Positions 11,147-22,000 of a stretch of DNA of 64,000 bases are shown here, piece by piece (within the stretch, counting starts at the first letter, position 1; each line of letters opens with the position of its first letter). This DNA is from Inonotus obliquus (lineage: Eukaryota > Basidiomycota > Agaricomycetes > Hymenochaetales > Hymenochaetaceae). Both the position numbers and the translations under genes were made by a program. The stretch is taken from positions 4,154,001 to 4,218,000 of the forward strand of contig JAJHTX010000002.1 of the NCBI GenBank assembly GCA_032164295.1, given 5' to 3'. A model generated the notes under the pieces. The model was given only the letters and a program-made list of their open reading frames with translations. It ran no database searches and was not told where the DNA came from.

Positions 11147-13384
11147 TTAAATGTCCGGACGGGTGTTGATAGCAGCATATTGAAGAGCTCCTAATGCCTG
11201 ACGATAAGGTATTCCTTCCATGTCTAACAACTCATCCATTGTACCCGCGCATTGGTCCGACGTATATTGTGTGTTTGGATCCATAGGCATCGCACGAGGT
11301 TTGACGTCTGCAAAACCATAACGTTCGAGTATCTGCTGAATGTAGGCCTTTTGAGATAGAGCGATAGTGTGATTTGTCCAGTCGCGAGTGATTTCTATTC
11401 CCAACAGCCAGTTTATTGGTCCAGAATCAACGATTTCGAGTTTTTCAGCAATACACTTCTTGGTTTCGACCATGTTCGATGGTTTTGATGTGACTATTTG
11501 AATGTCATCAACGTGAGCTGCAAGAATGGTTATTTCACCATTTGGATGATGTCGATAGAATACAGCATGGTTTTTCTCCGAACGAGTGAATCCAATCTCT
11601 TGAAGAGTAGTGCGTAGCACATTGTACCATCGACGTCCAGCTTGTTTGAGACCATAGAGTGCGACCTTCAGCTTGAGTACCTTATTATTGGTTACTCCAT
11701 CAAGTTTGATTCCAGGTGGTGGTCGCATGTAGATTTGTTCGTCGTCACCTAGCTTTCCATACAGATATGCAGATTTGACGTCGAGTTGATGAACTTCCCA
11801 ATTATATTGAGCAGCGATAGTGAGGATCATTCGCATGGCTGCAGGATTGACCACCGATGCATAGGTGTCGTCTGAGAAGTAATCGACTCCATCAACTTGA
11901 GTGAATCCTTGTGCCACCAGTCTAGCTCTGTGACTAGTCGGATTTCCTTGCGCATCTCGTTTGGTTCTGTAAACCCACTTGCTTCCAACGACGTTTGTGT
12001 TATTGGGATAGTCGACGATTGACCAGGAGTCTCTAGCTTGAAGACGACCAATTTCTTCCTTCATTGCTGCATACCAGTCCAACCAGTTTCCACTCTTCTG
12101 AGCTTCTGGTAACGTTACAGGATCCTTCGACTCGAACTGAGCTGTCATTGCTGCTTCATGATCATTTATTTCGCTCATGGCTCGAACAATGGGTACATCT
12201 GGATAAGCATTGTTTGCTTCACAAATCTTCCATGTGGGTGTTCGCTTGCGCTTTCCAGTGACTATGTTTGGATCAACAGGTTCGTAGACTTCCTCACGTA
12301 TTTCTCCTTCTTCTAAGGATGGGGAACGAGTGCGCTGGCGCTTGGCATGATGTTCACTTTGGGTAGGTGATAATGGTCGTTTGGATGTAATGAGTTCGGG
12401 TTCGTCGAAAATTGGTCCAATGTCTATATCTTCATACTCCCCCTCGACGAGCCCGAGCTCTGTCTTAGAGAAGTTGATGTTCCTTTCGACAGTGATCTTC
12501 TTTTCACTTGACCAGTATACCCGATGACCATTAGATGTTGGATCGAATCCAAGCCAGCGTCCTTCAACTGCGCGCGGTTCGAGTTTTGAATTTGCCGTAG
12601 TCATAATGTAAACTCGATGGCCCCACTCATACATGTTTGAAAGGTTTGGAACGTGACCGAATCTCTTCTCAAATGGTGAGAGCATTCCTATCGCTTGTCT
12701 GGGGGTGCGATTGTAGACGTAGACAATGTAGTCCAGTGCATAACCCCATAACCATTTGGGCAGTCCAGATGCAAGTAAAATTGTTCGAACGCCATTGAAT
12801 ATCGTGAGGTGGACTCGCTCTGCCACACCATTATGTTCAGGTGTATCATGAACAGTGAGCCATTGTAGAGTTCCTTGACGCTCGAGGTGGGTTTTGAAAT
12901 CGTCCGACAAAAATTCTCCTCCTCGATCAGAGTGTACGATCTTGATCTTGACTCCATGCTGCAACTGTTGGCGTGCTTCAAAGGCAACGTACTTTGCAAA
13001 TGATTCTCCTTTTGTAACCATGAGTGGCATTTCAAGCCAGCGAGTAGCGTCGTCGATTATTGTAAGCACGTATTTTGCATTTCTAATAGTGCGCACAGAT
13101 GCAGGTCCCCAAACGTCTAGGTGAATCTTTCCTCCGAAGTCATGTACGGGCTCATCCTGAAGCCTGACCTTTGAGATAGGAGCACGTCTGGCTTTGGCGC
13201 GCATGCATGTTGGACATTCGAAGTCATCGTTTGGATCCTCAACCATGAGTCCTGGCAATTTTTCATCTCGAATCATCTTCTTCAGATATCCGACGTTGAC
13301 ATGTCCTAACAGTTTGTGTAGGGAGAACAGGGAGATTTTTCGACCAGCAACGCCTGCAGCACATGCACTGACTTCCTTGAACAC
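11147..13384 (-). CDS. Copia pol, integrase and reverse transcriptase
   Basis: This 745-codon frame is in phase with gag-protease upstream, with one TGA (13385-13387) between them. It starts with the GAG-pre-integrase region (HKLLGHVNVGYLKK), a C-x2-C pair (CPTCMRAKA), then the integrase core with D in TIIDD, D in VHSDRGGEF and E in HNGVAERVH. The RT follows, with KWVYRTKRDAQG, RLVAQGFTQ, QLDVKSAYLYG, LYGLKQAGRRW and the active-site block AAHVDDIQ, and stops at the RPDI-TAA break. The acidic catalytic residues are all present. Confidence 0.93.
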   Translation of the reverse strand: MFKEVSACAAGVAGRKISLFSLHKLLGHVNVGYLKKMIRDEKLPGLMVEDPNDDFECPTCMRAKARRAPISKVRLQDEPVHDFGGKIHLDVWGPASVRTIRNAKYVLTIIDDATRWLEMPLMVTKGESFAKYVAFEARQQLQHGVKIKIVHSDRGGEFLSDDFKTHLERQGTLQWLTVHDTPEHNGVAERVHLTIFNGVRTILLASGLPKWLWGYALDYIVYVYNRTPRQAIGMLSPFEKRFGHVPNLSNMYEWGHRVYIMTTANSKLEPRAVEGRWLGFDPTSNGHRVYWSSEKKITVERNINFSKTELGLVEGEYEDIDIGPIFDEPELITSKRPLSPTQSEHHAKRQRTRSPSLEEGEIREEVYEPVDPNIVTGKRKRTPTWKICEANNAYPDVPIVRAMSEINDHEAAMTAQFESKDPVTLPEAQKSGNWLDWYAAMKEEIGRLQARDSWSIVDYPNNTNVVGSKWVYRTKRDAQGNPTSHRARLVAQGFTQVDGVDYFSDDTYASVVNPAAMRMILTIAAQYNWEVHQLDVKSAYLYGKLGDDEQIYMRPPPGIKLDGVTNNKVLKLKVALYGLKQAGRRWYNVLRTTLQEIGFTRSEKNHAVFYRHHPNGEITILAAHVDDIQIVTSKPSNMVETKKCIAEKLEIVDSGPINWLLGIEITRDWTNHTIALSQKAYIQQILERYGFADVKPRAMPMDPNTQYTSDQCAGTMDELLDMEGIPYRQALGALQYAAINTRPDI

Positions 13385-14510
13385 TCAATAGAGTCCATCG
13401 TCTAAGGGAATGGTCCCAATAACATCATTCGAACGATTGAAGATGTGGAGCGCGTCCTTCTTGAACAGGCATTCATAACCTGCCTCGCATAGTTTAGGGA
13501 TCGAAATCAACGTCGCATGCATGTCTGGGGCATACAAGACATTACGCAGGCGCAAGTGGGTAATGCCGCCTTTGTGTTGTAGCTTGATTGTCATGCTACC
13601 TTCACCTACTGCTTTGAACAAGCCTTTGTTCGCAGCTCGAATCATAACGTCTGATCCCTCTTTGTAATTTGTGAGGCGCTCCTTCGATGGTGTCATATGA
13701 CGACTGGCTCCAGAGTCAAACATATCACAGTAACCTGATGATATTTGCATGGCATTCTCCCCCTGACGTGCAAGCTCGGTACAATCAATGGCTTCTCCAT
13801 ACCACGCATCTTCAAAGACTTCTTCAATGTAGGCAGACGTAGCCTGTTCAGGTTTAGGCGCATATTGAGGAGGTGCGCTCGCAGATGAAGAACTTGACTG
13901 AGGTGTTTTCTTGTCCTCAGATGCAGATGATGCGTCATGACGTTGGTATGTTTTCTTCTTTGAAGGGCACGAAGGGGATTTGTGACCCTTGCCACCGCAC
14001 TTGTAACATACGGCTTCGTCGTCTGGAACAGTTTCCTTCTTCTTGCCTTTCCAGTCTCCTTGATTTGAGCGTCCACCACGTCCACGACCTCGACCACGTC
14101 CATTTCCACGACCTCTAAAGTTCTTTCCTCTACCCGACTGCGCATAGTTTGCACTTTCAGTCTTCTGTCCTTTTCCAGGATGGGTGAGTTGATATCGCTG
14201 AAAATCAGCTCGAAGATTGTTGATAAGCTCGACTGAGCTCATACAGTGTGGAGCATTTGCTGGGACAGTGATGTCAAGGGTTTGTTTTTGCATTTGCAAT
14301 GCAGTAACGACGTGGTTGTACTCCTGAGGTATGCCAGTGATGATAGCATTTACGAATGCCTTATCGTCGATAGAAGTGTTTCCCATACGAGCCAACTTGT
14401 CTTTGAGATCAACCATCTTGTCCAGGTGTTTATCTAGTTTGTTTGGGTCCTGGCACTTGAGTGTGAACAGCTCGCGCTCGGTTACGGCTTCATTTGTCGC
14501 AGTGACGATG
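13385..14510 (-). CDS. Copia gag (3' part) and protease
   Basis: It continues the gag frame from 17774-18338 across the 3.26-kb insertion: once one TGATG-type duplication copy is discounted the frame is open. Landmarks are a Gly/Arg-rich nucleic-acid-binding region, one CCHC knuckle (CYKCGGKGHKSPSC) and the aspartic protease site MFDSGASRHM. It ends with TGA directly before the integrase frame. The TGA could be a mutation or a readthrough site. Confidence 0.88.
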
Positions 14511-14568
14511 TGAAAGGATTGTGCTGAAATTTTGATTCGATTAGGAACGCCGATCGAAACTACCCCGG

Positions 14569-15345
14569 ATGGGACCGGTTAATTTCACTGGCCGGAGACG
14601 ATCAGGATCGACAGCGAGAAGCGAAGAACACGCACGGCTAATACAATCCGAAGCCGACGATCAAGAAGCATCGGCTAGCAACGCTAATCCCGACGATCAC
14701 ACTAAACCTTCGCAAACGATGCAGCAAGTACAGCAACCTCCAACGGCTTGCTATAAATGCAGAAGAGTGCGACAGATCATCGAAGACCTACACAAGATAA
14801 TACTACGGGAGGCAACGGGCATGTTGACATATCATGTGTCCAGCGAACGAGCAACAGCTTATCGAGAATACCACAATCCCCCGGAGGTCGTTCGAAATCG
14901 CACGAGGTCAACAATAGCAATGGATACGGCAATAGGCATGCAACCAAAGACGCACTGGACAATAGTAGGAATCCACGACATATTAGCACTCGAGTGCCCA
15001 AGCACATTCGTGGAGATCAGTGCAGACTATGTTACGAACCGCCGATCACCGATAACAGCGGCATGGGTTGCAAACACACTCAGGGAACTATGGGCATACT
15101 GCAAAGCTATTCGACTACAAGGAGACCTATACCTAGGCTGGAGAATACCTTCGAACGATACTCGACGAAGTGTACGGCTACTCATCGCCATAGGCACATA
15201 CGTTAAACCACCTTGGTTTCCCCACGATGATATCCGATGTCGAATCACACTTGACGGCCCCGAACAAGAGTCCCGAGGTGACAAGCAAATCACAGCCTTC
15301 ATAGCCCCAGATGCTATACAACGGAACCCCGACGGAATTCCTTAA
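14569..15345 (+). CDS. U3-encoded ORF of SL1 LTR (copy B), 258 aa
   Basis: It is the same length and frame as in copies A, C and D and differs by only a few residues, including E for G and R for N in the N-terminal SGEHANLIQ block and T for A in WVANALREL. It is complete because copy C inserted downstream of its stop. Function unknown. Confidence 0.5.
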   Translation: MGPVNFTGRRRSGSTARSEEHARLIQSEADDQEASASNANPDDHTKPSQTMQQVQQPPTACYKCRRVRQIIEDLHKIILREATGMLTYHVSSERATAYREYHNPPEVVRNRTRSTIAMDTAIGMQPKTHWTIVGIHDILALECPSTFVEISADYVTNRRSPITAAWVANTLRELWAYCKAIRLQGDLYLGWRIPSNDTRRSVRLLIAIGTYVKPPWFPHDDIRCRITLDGPEQESRGDKQITAFIAPDAIQRNPDGIP

Positions 15346-15510
15346 ATGCACGAGCAACTGCGGACGAGCGAACTCTAACTACGGCGCAGCCATGCAAAAC
15401 CAATGGCATACGAACACGCATTCAATGACTCACTCACTGACTCACTCTATGCACAGGGCGCAGCACAAGGCCGACCCCGAGCATAGGTTTCAATTCAGTT
15501 CAAGTCAAGA

Positions 15511-17184
15511 TGTTAGAAAACGCTCGCCCTAAAGGGACTATACAGTAACCACAATAGGACGGTCCGCAGTGTTACGGATTCGGCGATGCTTTTCTAAAGG
15601 TTTCCGGAGCCTACTCGGTTTTCACAAGCAGGGCAGATTCCTAAGTATACTAGGCGTAGCCTCAGACGTTCACTAGGTAGGTTCACCAGTGTTACGGGTT
15701 CGACGGTGCTATTCCAAGGGTTTCCGGAGCCTCGATGGGGCAGATTCCCAAGTGTACTAAGCGTTGTCTCGGACGCTCTCGTTTATCTGATCAAGTCGGG
15801 CCTCAACCTCGTTGACAGACTAGTAGGACAGTGTCAACTGCCGTTCGTAAGCTTCCCTAGTCGGTGGACGACTAATCAATCGTTCCACGCCGTAGAGTAA
15901 GAGAGGTTAAGCAGATTAGGTGGTCTTCAGATTAGAAGCTAGATGCCTAAGAGGACTCGATGTACAAGACGATCGAAAGAAAGATGGGGAGCTACGGTCT
16001 AAGTCTACAACTATTTATACCTTTTCCTCATGTTGTGGACGGACCACTTCCTACGCTCCGTAGTTCCTACTCTCGATCTGATTCGTTGTTCTAGCTTCCA
16101 AACTCGTCTGGTAATTCCATTGTTCTGCTGCGGATTGACTCATCGACTGCGCCCTGTGCAGGATGATGACTCGGCGTTGACTCATCTTGACTCGAACTGA
16201 ATTGAAACCTATGCTCGGGGTCGGCCTTGTGCTGCGCCCTGTGCATGGAGTGAGTCAGTGAGTGAGTCATTGAATGCGTGTTCGTATGCCATTGGTTTTG
16301 CATGGCTGCGCCGTAGTTAGAGTTCGCTCGTCCGCAGTTGCTCGTGCATTTAAGGAATTCCGTCGGGGTTCCGTTGTATAGCATCTGGGGCTATGAAGGC
16401 TGTGATTTGCTTGTCGCCTCGGGACTCTTGTTCGGGGCCGTCAAGTGTGATTCGACATCGGATATCATCGTGGGGAAACCAAGGTGGTTTAACGTATGTG
16501 CCTATGGCGATGAGTAGCCGTACACTTCGTCGAGTATCGTTCGAAGGTATTCTCCAGCCTAGGTATAGGTCTCCTTGTAGTCGAATAGCTTTGCAGTATG
16601 CCCATAGTTCCCTGAGTGTGTTTGCAACCCATGCCGCTGTTATCGGTGAGCGGCGGTTTGTAACATAGTCTGCACTGATCTCCACGAATGTGCTTGGGCA
16701 CTCGAGTGCTAATATGTCGTGGATTCCTACTATTGTCCAGTGCGTCTTTGGTTGCATGCCTATTGCCGTATCCATTGCTATTGTTGACCTCGTGCGATTT
16801 CGAACGACCTCCGGGGGATTGTGATATTCTCGATAAGCTGTTGCTCGTTCGCTGGACACATGATATGTCAACATGCCCGTTGCCTCCCGTAGTATTATCT
16901 TGTGTAGGTCTTCGATGATCTGTCGCACTCTTCTGCATTTATAGCAAGCCGTTGGAGGTTGCTGTTCGTGCTGCATCGTTTGCAAAGGTTTAGTGTGATC
17001 GTCGGGATTAGCGTTGCTAGCCGATGCTTCTTGATCGTCGGCTTCGGATTGTATTAGATTCGCGTGTTCTCCGCTTCTCGCTGTCGATCCTGATCGTCTC
17101 CGGCCAGTGAAATTAACCGGTCCCATCCGGGGTAGTTTCGATCGGCGTTCCTAATCGAATCAAAATTTCAGCACAATCCTTTCA
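15511..17184 (-). mobile_element. Solo LTR SL1, copy C, nested in copy B
   Basis: It spans TGTTAG to CTTTCA with the duplication CAAGA at 15506-15510 and 17185-17189. It inserted antiparallel into copy B. At 1674 bp it is about 90 bp longer than the others, because its R-U5 end holds a diverged tandem duplication (about 15569-15660 and 15688-15775; both begin near CAGTGTTACGG and run to a CAGATTCC-AAGT block). Confidence 0.88.
16350..17126 (-). CDS. U3-encoded ORF of SL1 LTR (copy C), 258 aa
   Basis: Open from the conserved ATG 58 bp inside the LTR edge. Changes relative to copy A include LQTMQHEQQ for SQTMQQVQQ. The longer R-U5 does not affect the ORF. Confidence 0.5.
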   Translation of the reverse strand: MGPVNFTGRRRSGSTARSGEHANLIQSEADDQEASASNANPDDHTKPLQTMQHEQQPPTACYKCRRVRQIIEDLHKIILREATGMLTYHVSSERATAYREYHNPPEVVRNRTRSTIAMDTAIGMQPKTHWTIVGIHDILALECPSTFVEISADYVTNRRSPITAAWVANTLRELWAYCKAIRLQGDLYLGWRIPSNDTRRSVRLLIAIGTYVKPPWFPHDDIRCRITLDGPEQESRGDKQITAFIAPDAIQRNPDGIP

Positions 17185-17773
17185 CAAGATGAGTCAACGC
17201 CGAGTCATCATCCTGCACAGGGCGCAGTCGATGAGTCAATCCGCAGCAGAACAATGGAATTACCAGACGAGTTAGGAAGCTAGAACAACGAATCAGATCG
17301 AGAGTAGGAACTACGGAGCGTAGGAAGTGGTCCGTCCACAACATGAGGAAAAGGTATAAATAGTTGTAGACTTAGGCCGTAGCTCCCCATCTTTCTTTCG
17401 ATCGTCTTGTACATCGAGTCCTCTTAGGCATCTAGCTTCTAATCTGAAGACCACCTAATCTGCTTAACCTCTCTTACTCTACGGCGTGGAACGATTGATT
17501 AGTCGCCCACCGACTAGAGAAGCTTGCGAACGGCAACCTACCTGTGTTTAGCTGGGTACTTGTCCTACTAGCCTGTCAACGAGGTTGAGGCCCGACTTGA
17601 TCAGATAAACGAAAACGTCCGAGGCAACGCTTATTATACTTGGGAATCTGCCCTGCTTGTGAAAACCGAGTAGGCTCCGGAAACTCTTAGAAAAGCATCG
17701 CCGAACCCGTAACACTGGTCTCAGTCCTACTGTGGTTACTGTATAGTCCCTTTAGGGCGAGCGTTTTCTAACA

Positions 17774-18338
17774 CGATGTCAAATGTTGTTTTGAGATTTG
17801 CCATTAATGCATGCGTGTGGGTAACGTTCATGTTCTTCATGAATACTGAGTCGGGTAACTTCATCATGATGGAACTGAGGACGGCTCGATCAAGGGATTG
17901 CTCATCTGCTCCTGCTTGTCCTGCAGCTGGTGCAGCAGTTAAGAGGTTGAGAGCACCTGATGACATCGCAGCGAAACGAATCTTGCCATTGAATATGACA
18001 TAGTTGTCACCACTAGCATTAAGCTTAGGGACGTCGGCGAAGATTTTGGCAACAGCGTCGGCGGACGGCATAATGATTGGTCGATAGGTATGATGAGGGA
18101 CGTTTGCAAGATGAGGTATATCCTCAAAGAGTTGGGATATTTGATAAACGTATGCAAGAGCAAAGATAGGGGGTAAGCCTAGTGTAGCTCTGTTTTCTCT
18201 CCAATCGAACCAATCAGGTATGGGTGTACCGGTTTGATTGAGATAAGTCCTACTGGCAAATCGAACTCGAGTAGGAGGTATATGTGTCTGGGTTTGGTAG
18301 TGGATGTACTTTGACCAACCACGTAGGGCCGATGGCAT
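17774..18338 (-). CDS. Copia gag (5' part)
   Basis: ATG at 18338 (MPSALRGWSK). The segment runs through a gag-like GDNYVIFNGKIRFAAMSSG block and ends at KTTFDIV, where copy B interrupts the codon series; the frame resumes at 14510. No long ORF precedes it, and it begins about 50 bp inside the primer-binding site. Confidence 0.8.
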
Positions 18339-18378
18339 AAACCAACTGGTGCAAAGATTCGAATGAGATTAGAGCTCA

Positions 18379-18390
18379 AGGCTCATAACC
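18379..18390 (-). other. Primer-binding site for half-tRNA-iMet
   Basis: Directly after the 5' LTR the element-sense sequence reads GGTTATGAGCC. This is complementary to the anticodon stem-loop of initiator tRNA-Met (GGCTCATAACC) and not to a tRNA 3' end. Drosophila copia uses the same internal half-tRNA priming, as do some fungal Ty1/copia elements. Confidence 0.75.
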
Positions 18391-18860
18391 TATTAAATCA
18401 AATGGCAAGTAAGACCAAGGAGGAGTAATCTCAACTCGACTTGGCTTGGGCAGCGGCAGCGTAAACGCAAGTGCACACAGTTGTGGGACGAGCTAGCAAT
18501 CACAATGATTAACAGACACTTCAGACTCTCGTCCTGTATATTTAACATACCTAGCAATCACAATGATTACTAGGTTAAGTGTACAGATCAGTATACAAGT
18601 ACAATAACAATGAAGAGGGATTGTACTCACACAGACACTTCAGACTCTCGTCCTGAAGGTGTCAGTGTGAAAGGGAAGGTCTTATATAGACAGAAACACG
18701 TGGAGGCGTGAAAACAGGTGTCCACCATATCGCGAGAGAAAACGCAATTGTGACGAAATGAAATGTAATGAAACAATACAAACGCAATGATAACGGAATC
18801 ATGAGAAACAAGTCATGGGTTCAAAGGTAAAGCCTTTGCCTTTATCGCGCCATTCTGACA
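18391..18860 (-). repeat. 5' LTR of the copia element
   Basis: It is 470 bp, the same length as the 3' LTR and identical to it by eye. Its outer edge lies 165 bp upstream of the CWC22 start codon, so it now supplies most of that gene's upstream region. Confidence 0.9.
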
Positions 18861-19024
18861 TGTGGTGCATTACTTTACACAGTCCGGCGTCAGTGCATTG
18901 GGCGACATAAGAATAATCGGGGAGTAAAAAATTGTGAATGATCGCTCTTACTTGTTTTGGGATCGGAGTCTGAAAGTTACCAAAAGGAAAAGGACTCTCT
19001 GTCGTGGGCGTGTGTCCAACCATC

Positions 19025-21647
19025 ATGTCGACCGCAACTCTACCTCCCATTTCTGACATCCCTTCAACATCTTTTGCGAGTAAAAGGAAGAGGTATGCTC
19101 TTCGCGCTTTTTTCATTCCACAAAGCTGTACTCTAATGGAAACAAATTGCCAGGTCAACGTCGCGTTCGCCATTGCTATCTCCACCTCCTACAAGCCGCC
19201 GCAGATCCACGTCACCTCCAGGACGCCGTATCAAACCAGATATACCACGAGTTGTGGATGCTGATCCCGTACGGCGCCGAGAGCGCGAGCGTCAGCTTGC
19301 ACTGAAAATGGCGGAGAGGGAGCTGAACGGACAGGATGATGGGAAAGAGAAAGAAAAGGAGAAGGGATTTGATGCACAGGAAGAATTCAAGAACCTCCTA
19401 TCGTCTCGATCAGGCGGAGTGTACATTCCTCCCGCGCGACTCCGTGCAATGCAGGCCGAGGCGGCAGCGAACGATAAGTCGGGCCCAGAGTTCCAGCGTC
19501 TTTCATGGGATGCTCTACGCAAATCGATCACTGGTATCGTCAACAGGGTGAACATCGCGAATATCAAAGACATCGTACCCGAGCTATTCTCCGAGAACCT
19601 TATACGTGGTCGCGGACTGTTTTGCCGTAGCATCATGAAGGCACAAGCGTCCAGTTTACCATTCACTCCCGTGTTTGCGGCACTTGTGGCCATCATAAAC
19701 ACGAAACTGCCCCAAGTCGGTGAACTACTCCTGACGCGCCTCGTCAGTCAATTTAGGCGAGCGTTCAAGCGAAACGACAAGGTAAGTGTATTGCGTCGCT
19801 ACTCCTGCAACTGCATTACCTAACTGCACCCGCAGACTTTGTGCATTTCAACCACGATGTTCATCGCTCACCTTGTCAACCAAGCTGTAGCGCACGAGAT
19901 TATTGCCTTGCAAATTCTCGTCCTCTTGCTTGAAAGGCCAACTGACGACTCTATCGAGATTGCCGTCGGATTTATGCGAGAGGTCGGTGCTTACCTGGCG
20001 GAGAACTCACCAAAGGCAAACGCGTCGGTTTACGAGCGCTTCCGGGCGGCGCTTAATGAAGGCGCCATCTCACAGCGAGTGCAATACATGGTGGAGGTGT
20101 TGATGCAGGTCCGAAAAGACAAGTACAAGGATAACCCTATCATTCCCGAGGGACTCGATCTCGTTCTGGAGGAAGAACAGATAACACATCAGATTGGGCT
20201 TGACGACGAACTCCAAGTGCAAGAGGGCTTGAGTATGTGCTCCAACTACTAGGATTATCCGGCGGTTGCTTACGAATTCGTGTAGATATTTTCAAGTTCG
20301 ATCCGAAGTACGTTGAAAACGAGGAGAAGTACAAAGAGATCAAGGCCGAAATTCTTGGTGAAGATTCGGGCGAAGAAGAAGATTCTGAAGGAGGTAGCGA
20401 TGATAGCTCTGAGGAGGGGGAGGAGGAGGGTAAGTGCGTTATTTGTTTGCTTATGTCCGAGCTGACGCTGTCAACAGTCGTAGCAAAAGAGGGCATTGAG
20501 GATCAAACCTCCACGAACCTCGTTAATCTTCGACGAACGATCTATTTGACCATTATGAATGCGCTCAATTATGAAGAAGCCGTACATAAGTTGTTGAAAG
20601 TACAGATTGAGGAAGGAGAAGAGGTGCGTCGTATGTGGCCGTTGTAGTTGGGTGGGACTAATCATTGTTTCAGATCGAGTTGATTAAGATGGTGATCGAG
20701 TGTTGTTCTCAAGAGCGCACGTACTCCAAATTCTACGGCCTGATTGGCGAAAGATTTAGCAAACTAAATCGCGTCTGGACCGATGCTCTTGATCAAGCTT
20801 TCCGTGACTATTATGAGACCATACATCGGTACGAAACCAACCGGCTTCGCAACATCGCCCGCTTCTTCGGCCATGTACTCGCGACGGATGCTATCTCATG
20901 GGCTGTATTTGAAGCGATCAAGATGAATGAAGACGACACCACGAGTAGTAGTCGGATCTTTGTGAAGATCGTGTTCCAGGAGATGGTTGAGGCGATGGGT
21001 ATAAAGACTATTGCAGAGAGATTCCAAGATGCAGAAGTTAGGAAGTTCTGCTCGGGAATTTTCCCTATGGATAACCCGAAGAATACTCGGTTCTCCATCA
21101 ACTACTTCACAAGTATTGGATTAGGGGTGATTACAGAGGATATGCGAGAGCATCTAAAAGTTTGTGGGCCCCTCGTTTCGATTTTGAACCGCTTAAAGCT
21201 GATCATATTGATTATCAGAATGCACCACGTCTTATTATGGAGCAGCGCCGTGCGCTTATGGAAGAATCGTCATCAGATTCAGATTCAGACTCCTCTGATA
21301 GTGATAGCGACTCTGACGACTCTGATTCATCACGCTCTCGCTCAAGGTCTCCGCGCCGTACATGCTCGTCGACACCCCCACGGCGGGATCGTGATCGTGA
21401 CCGGGGAGGGTACAGATATACTTCCCGTTCACCACCTGCAAGACGTGTTGGTAGAGGACGTTCCGACTCACGTTCATCGCCTTCGCTTTCGCGCTCTCCT
21501 TCACCTCCGCCGTCGAGAATGCGTCGTCCGAATCCGCGTTCTCCATCACTTAACCGAAGCAGGTACCGCGACCACGACCGCGGTTATGCGAGAACGCCTC
21601 CGAGGTACAAGGATGAGAGAGATGTACATGCGGATCGTAGAAGATGA
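19025..21647 (+). CDS. cwc22: Pre-mRNA-splicing factor CWC22, full-length copy
   Basis: CWC22 is a spliceosomal MIF4G/MA3 protein of the activated (NTC-associated) spliceosome. Seven exons fit: 19025..19092, 19154..19781, 19836..20232, 20286..20429, 20478..20623, 20674..21159, 21219..21647. They total 2298 nt (765 aa). All introns are GT-AG and about 48-61 nt. The MIF4G region begins around [40 protein letters not shown] and an acidic Glu/Ser linker join it to the MA3 region ([48 protein letters not shown]). The C-terminus is a Ser-Asp tract followed by a classic RS/RD-rich tail. A truncated inverted paralogue lies at 35637-38121. Confidence 0.93.
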
Positions 21648-22000
21648 TGAGACTTACATGCTATCCAAAAATCATAGCTACCTTGCAGACGTTTAAGGCT
21701 CTCCCATTTCCCATCGTCTATTACTTACATATAAAATTTTGCTTGTCACCCAGTTCCCTCTCCGACTGACTTCATGAATGGCAATATGGCAATATTCATT
21801 TTCACAGTACGACGACGTGAAAGCGGGTCACAATCCATTTCTTGGAGAGAAATATGAAAAAGTCTGACTGTTTGCTAACGGATAGGGTTGGATTATTCTA
21901 TTCCATCCCAGCCAAACAATCAAATTCTGAGCTGAAAGAAAGAAAGACGGAAAAGAAGGCGGAAAAGAAAACCTAAACAAAAAGCAAGAAGTACAACTAA
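21648..22000. other. Intergenic between CWC22 and tRNA
   Basis: No gene seen. There is a purine-rich AGAAAGAAAG stretch near 21940-21985. Confidence 0.4.

Larger units (their letters stand above)
14511..17773 (+). mobile_element. Solo LTR SL1, copy B, split by copy C
   Basis: The plus-oriented LTR starts TGAAAGG at 14511 and ends TCTAACA at 17773. The duplication CGATG is present at 14506-14510 and 17774-17778, inside copia gag. The element itself is 14511-15510 plus 17190-17773 (1584 bp without copy C and its duplicated 5 bp). The TATA region and terminal part lie in the right-hand piece (about 17350-17773). Confidence 0.88.
10070..18860 (-). mobile_element. Ty1/copia LTR retrotransposon with nested insertions
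   Basis: Two 470-bp LTRs (10070-10539 and 18391-18860) flank the element, with the 5-bp duplication TGTGG at 10065-10069 and 18861-18865. The internal order on the minus strand is gag, protease, integrase, RT, RNase H, which is the copia order. The gag is interrupted at 14511-17773 by a solo LTR that itself contains another. Removing those leaves an internal region of about 4.6 kb, normal for the family. The LTRs appear identical by eye, which implies a young insertion, yet the coding region carries two in-frame stops. Confidence 0.93.

Noticed and set aside
21256..21549. Antisense frame over the CWC22 RS tail
   Set aside because: Shadow of the repetitive RS/SD codons on the other strand.
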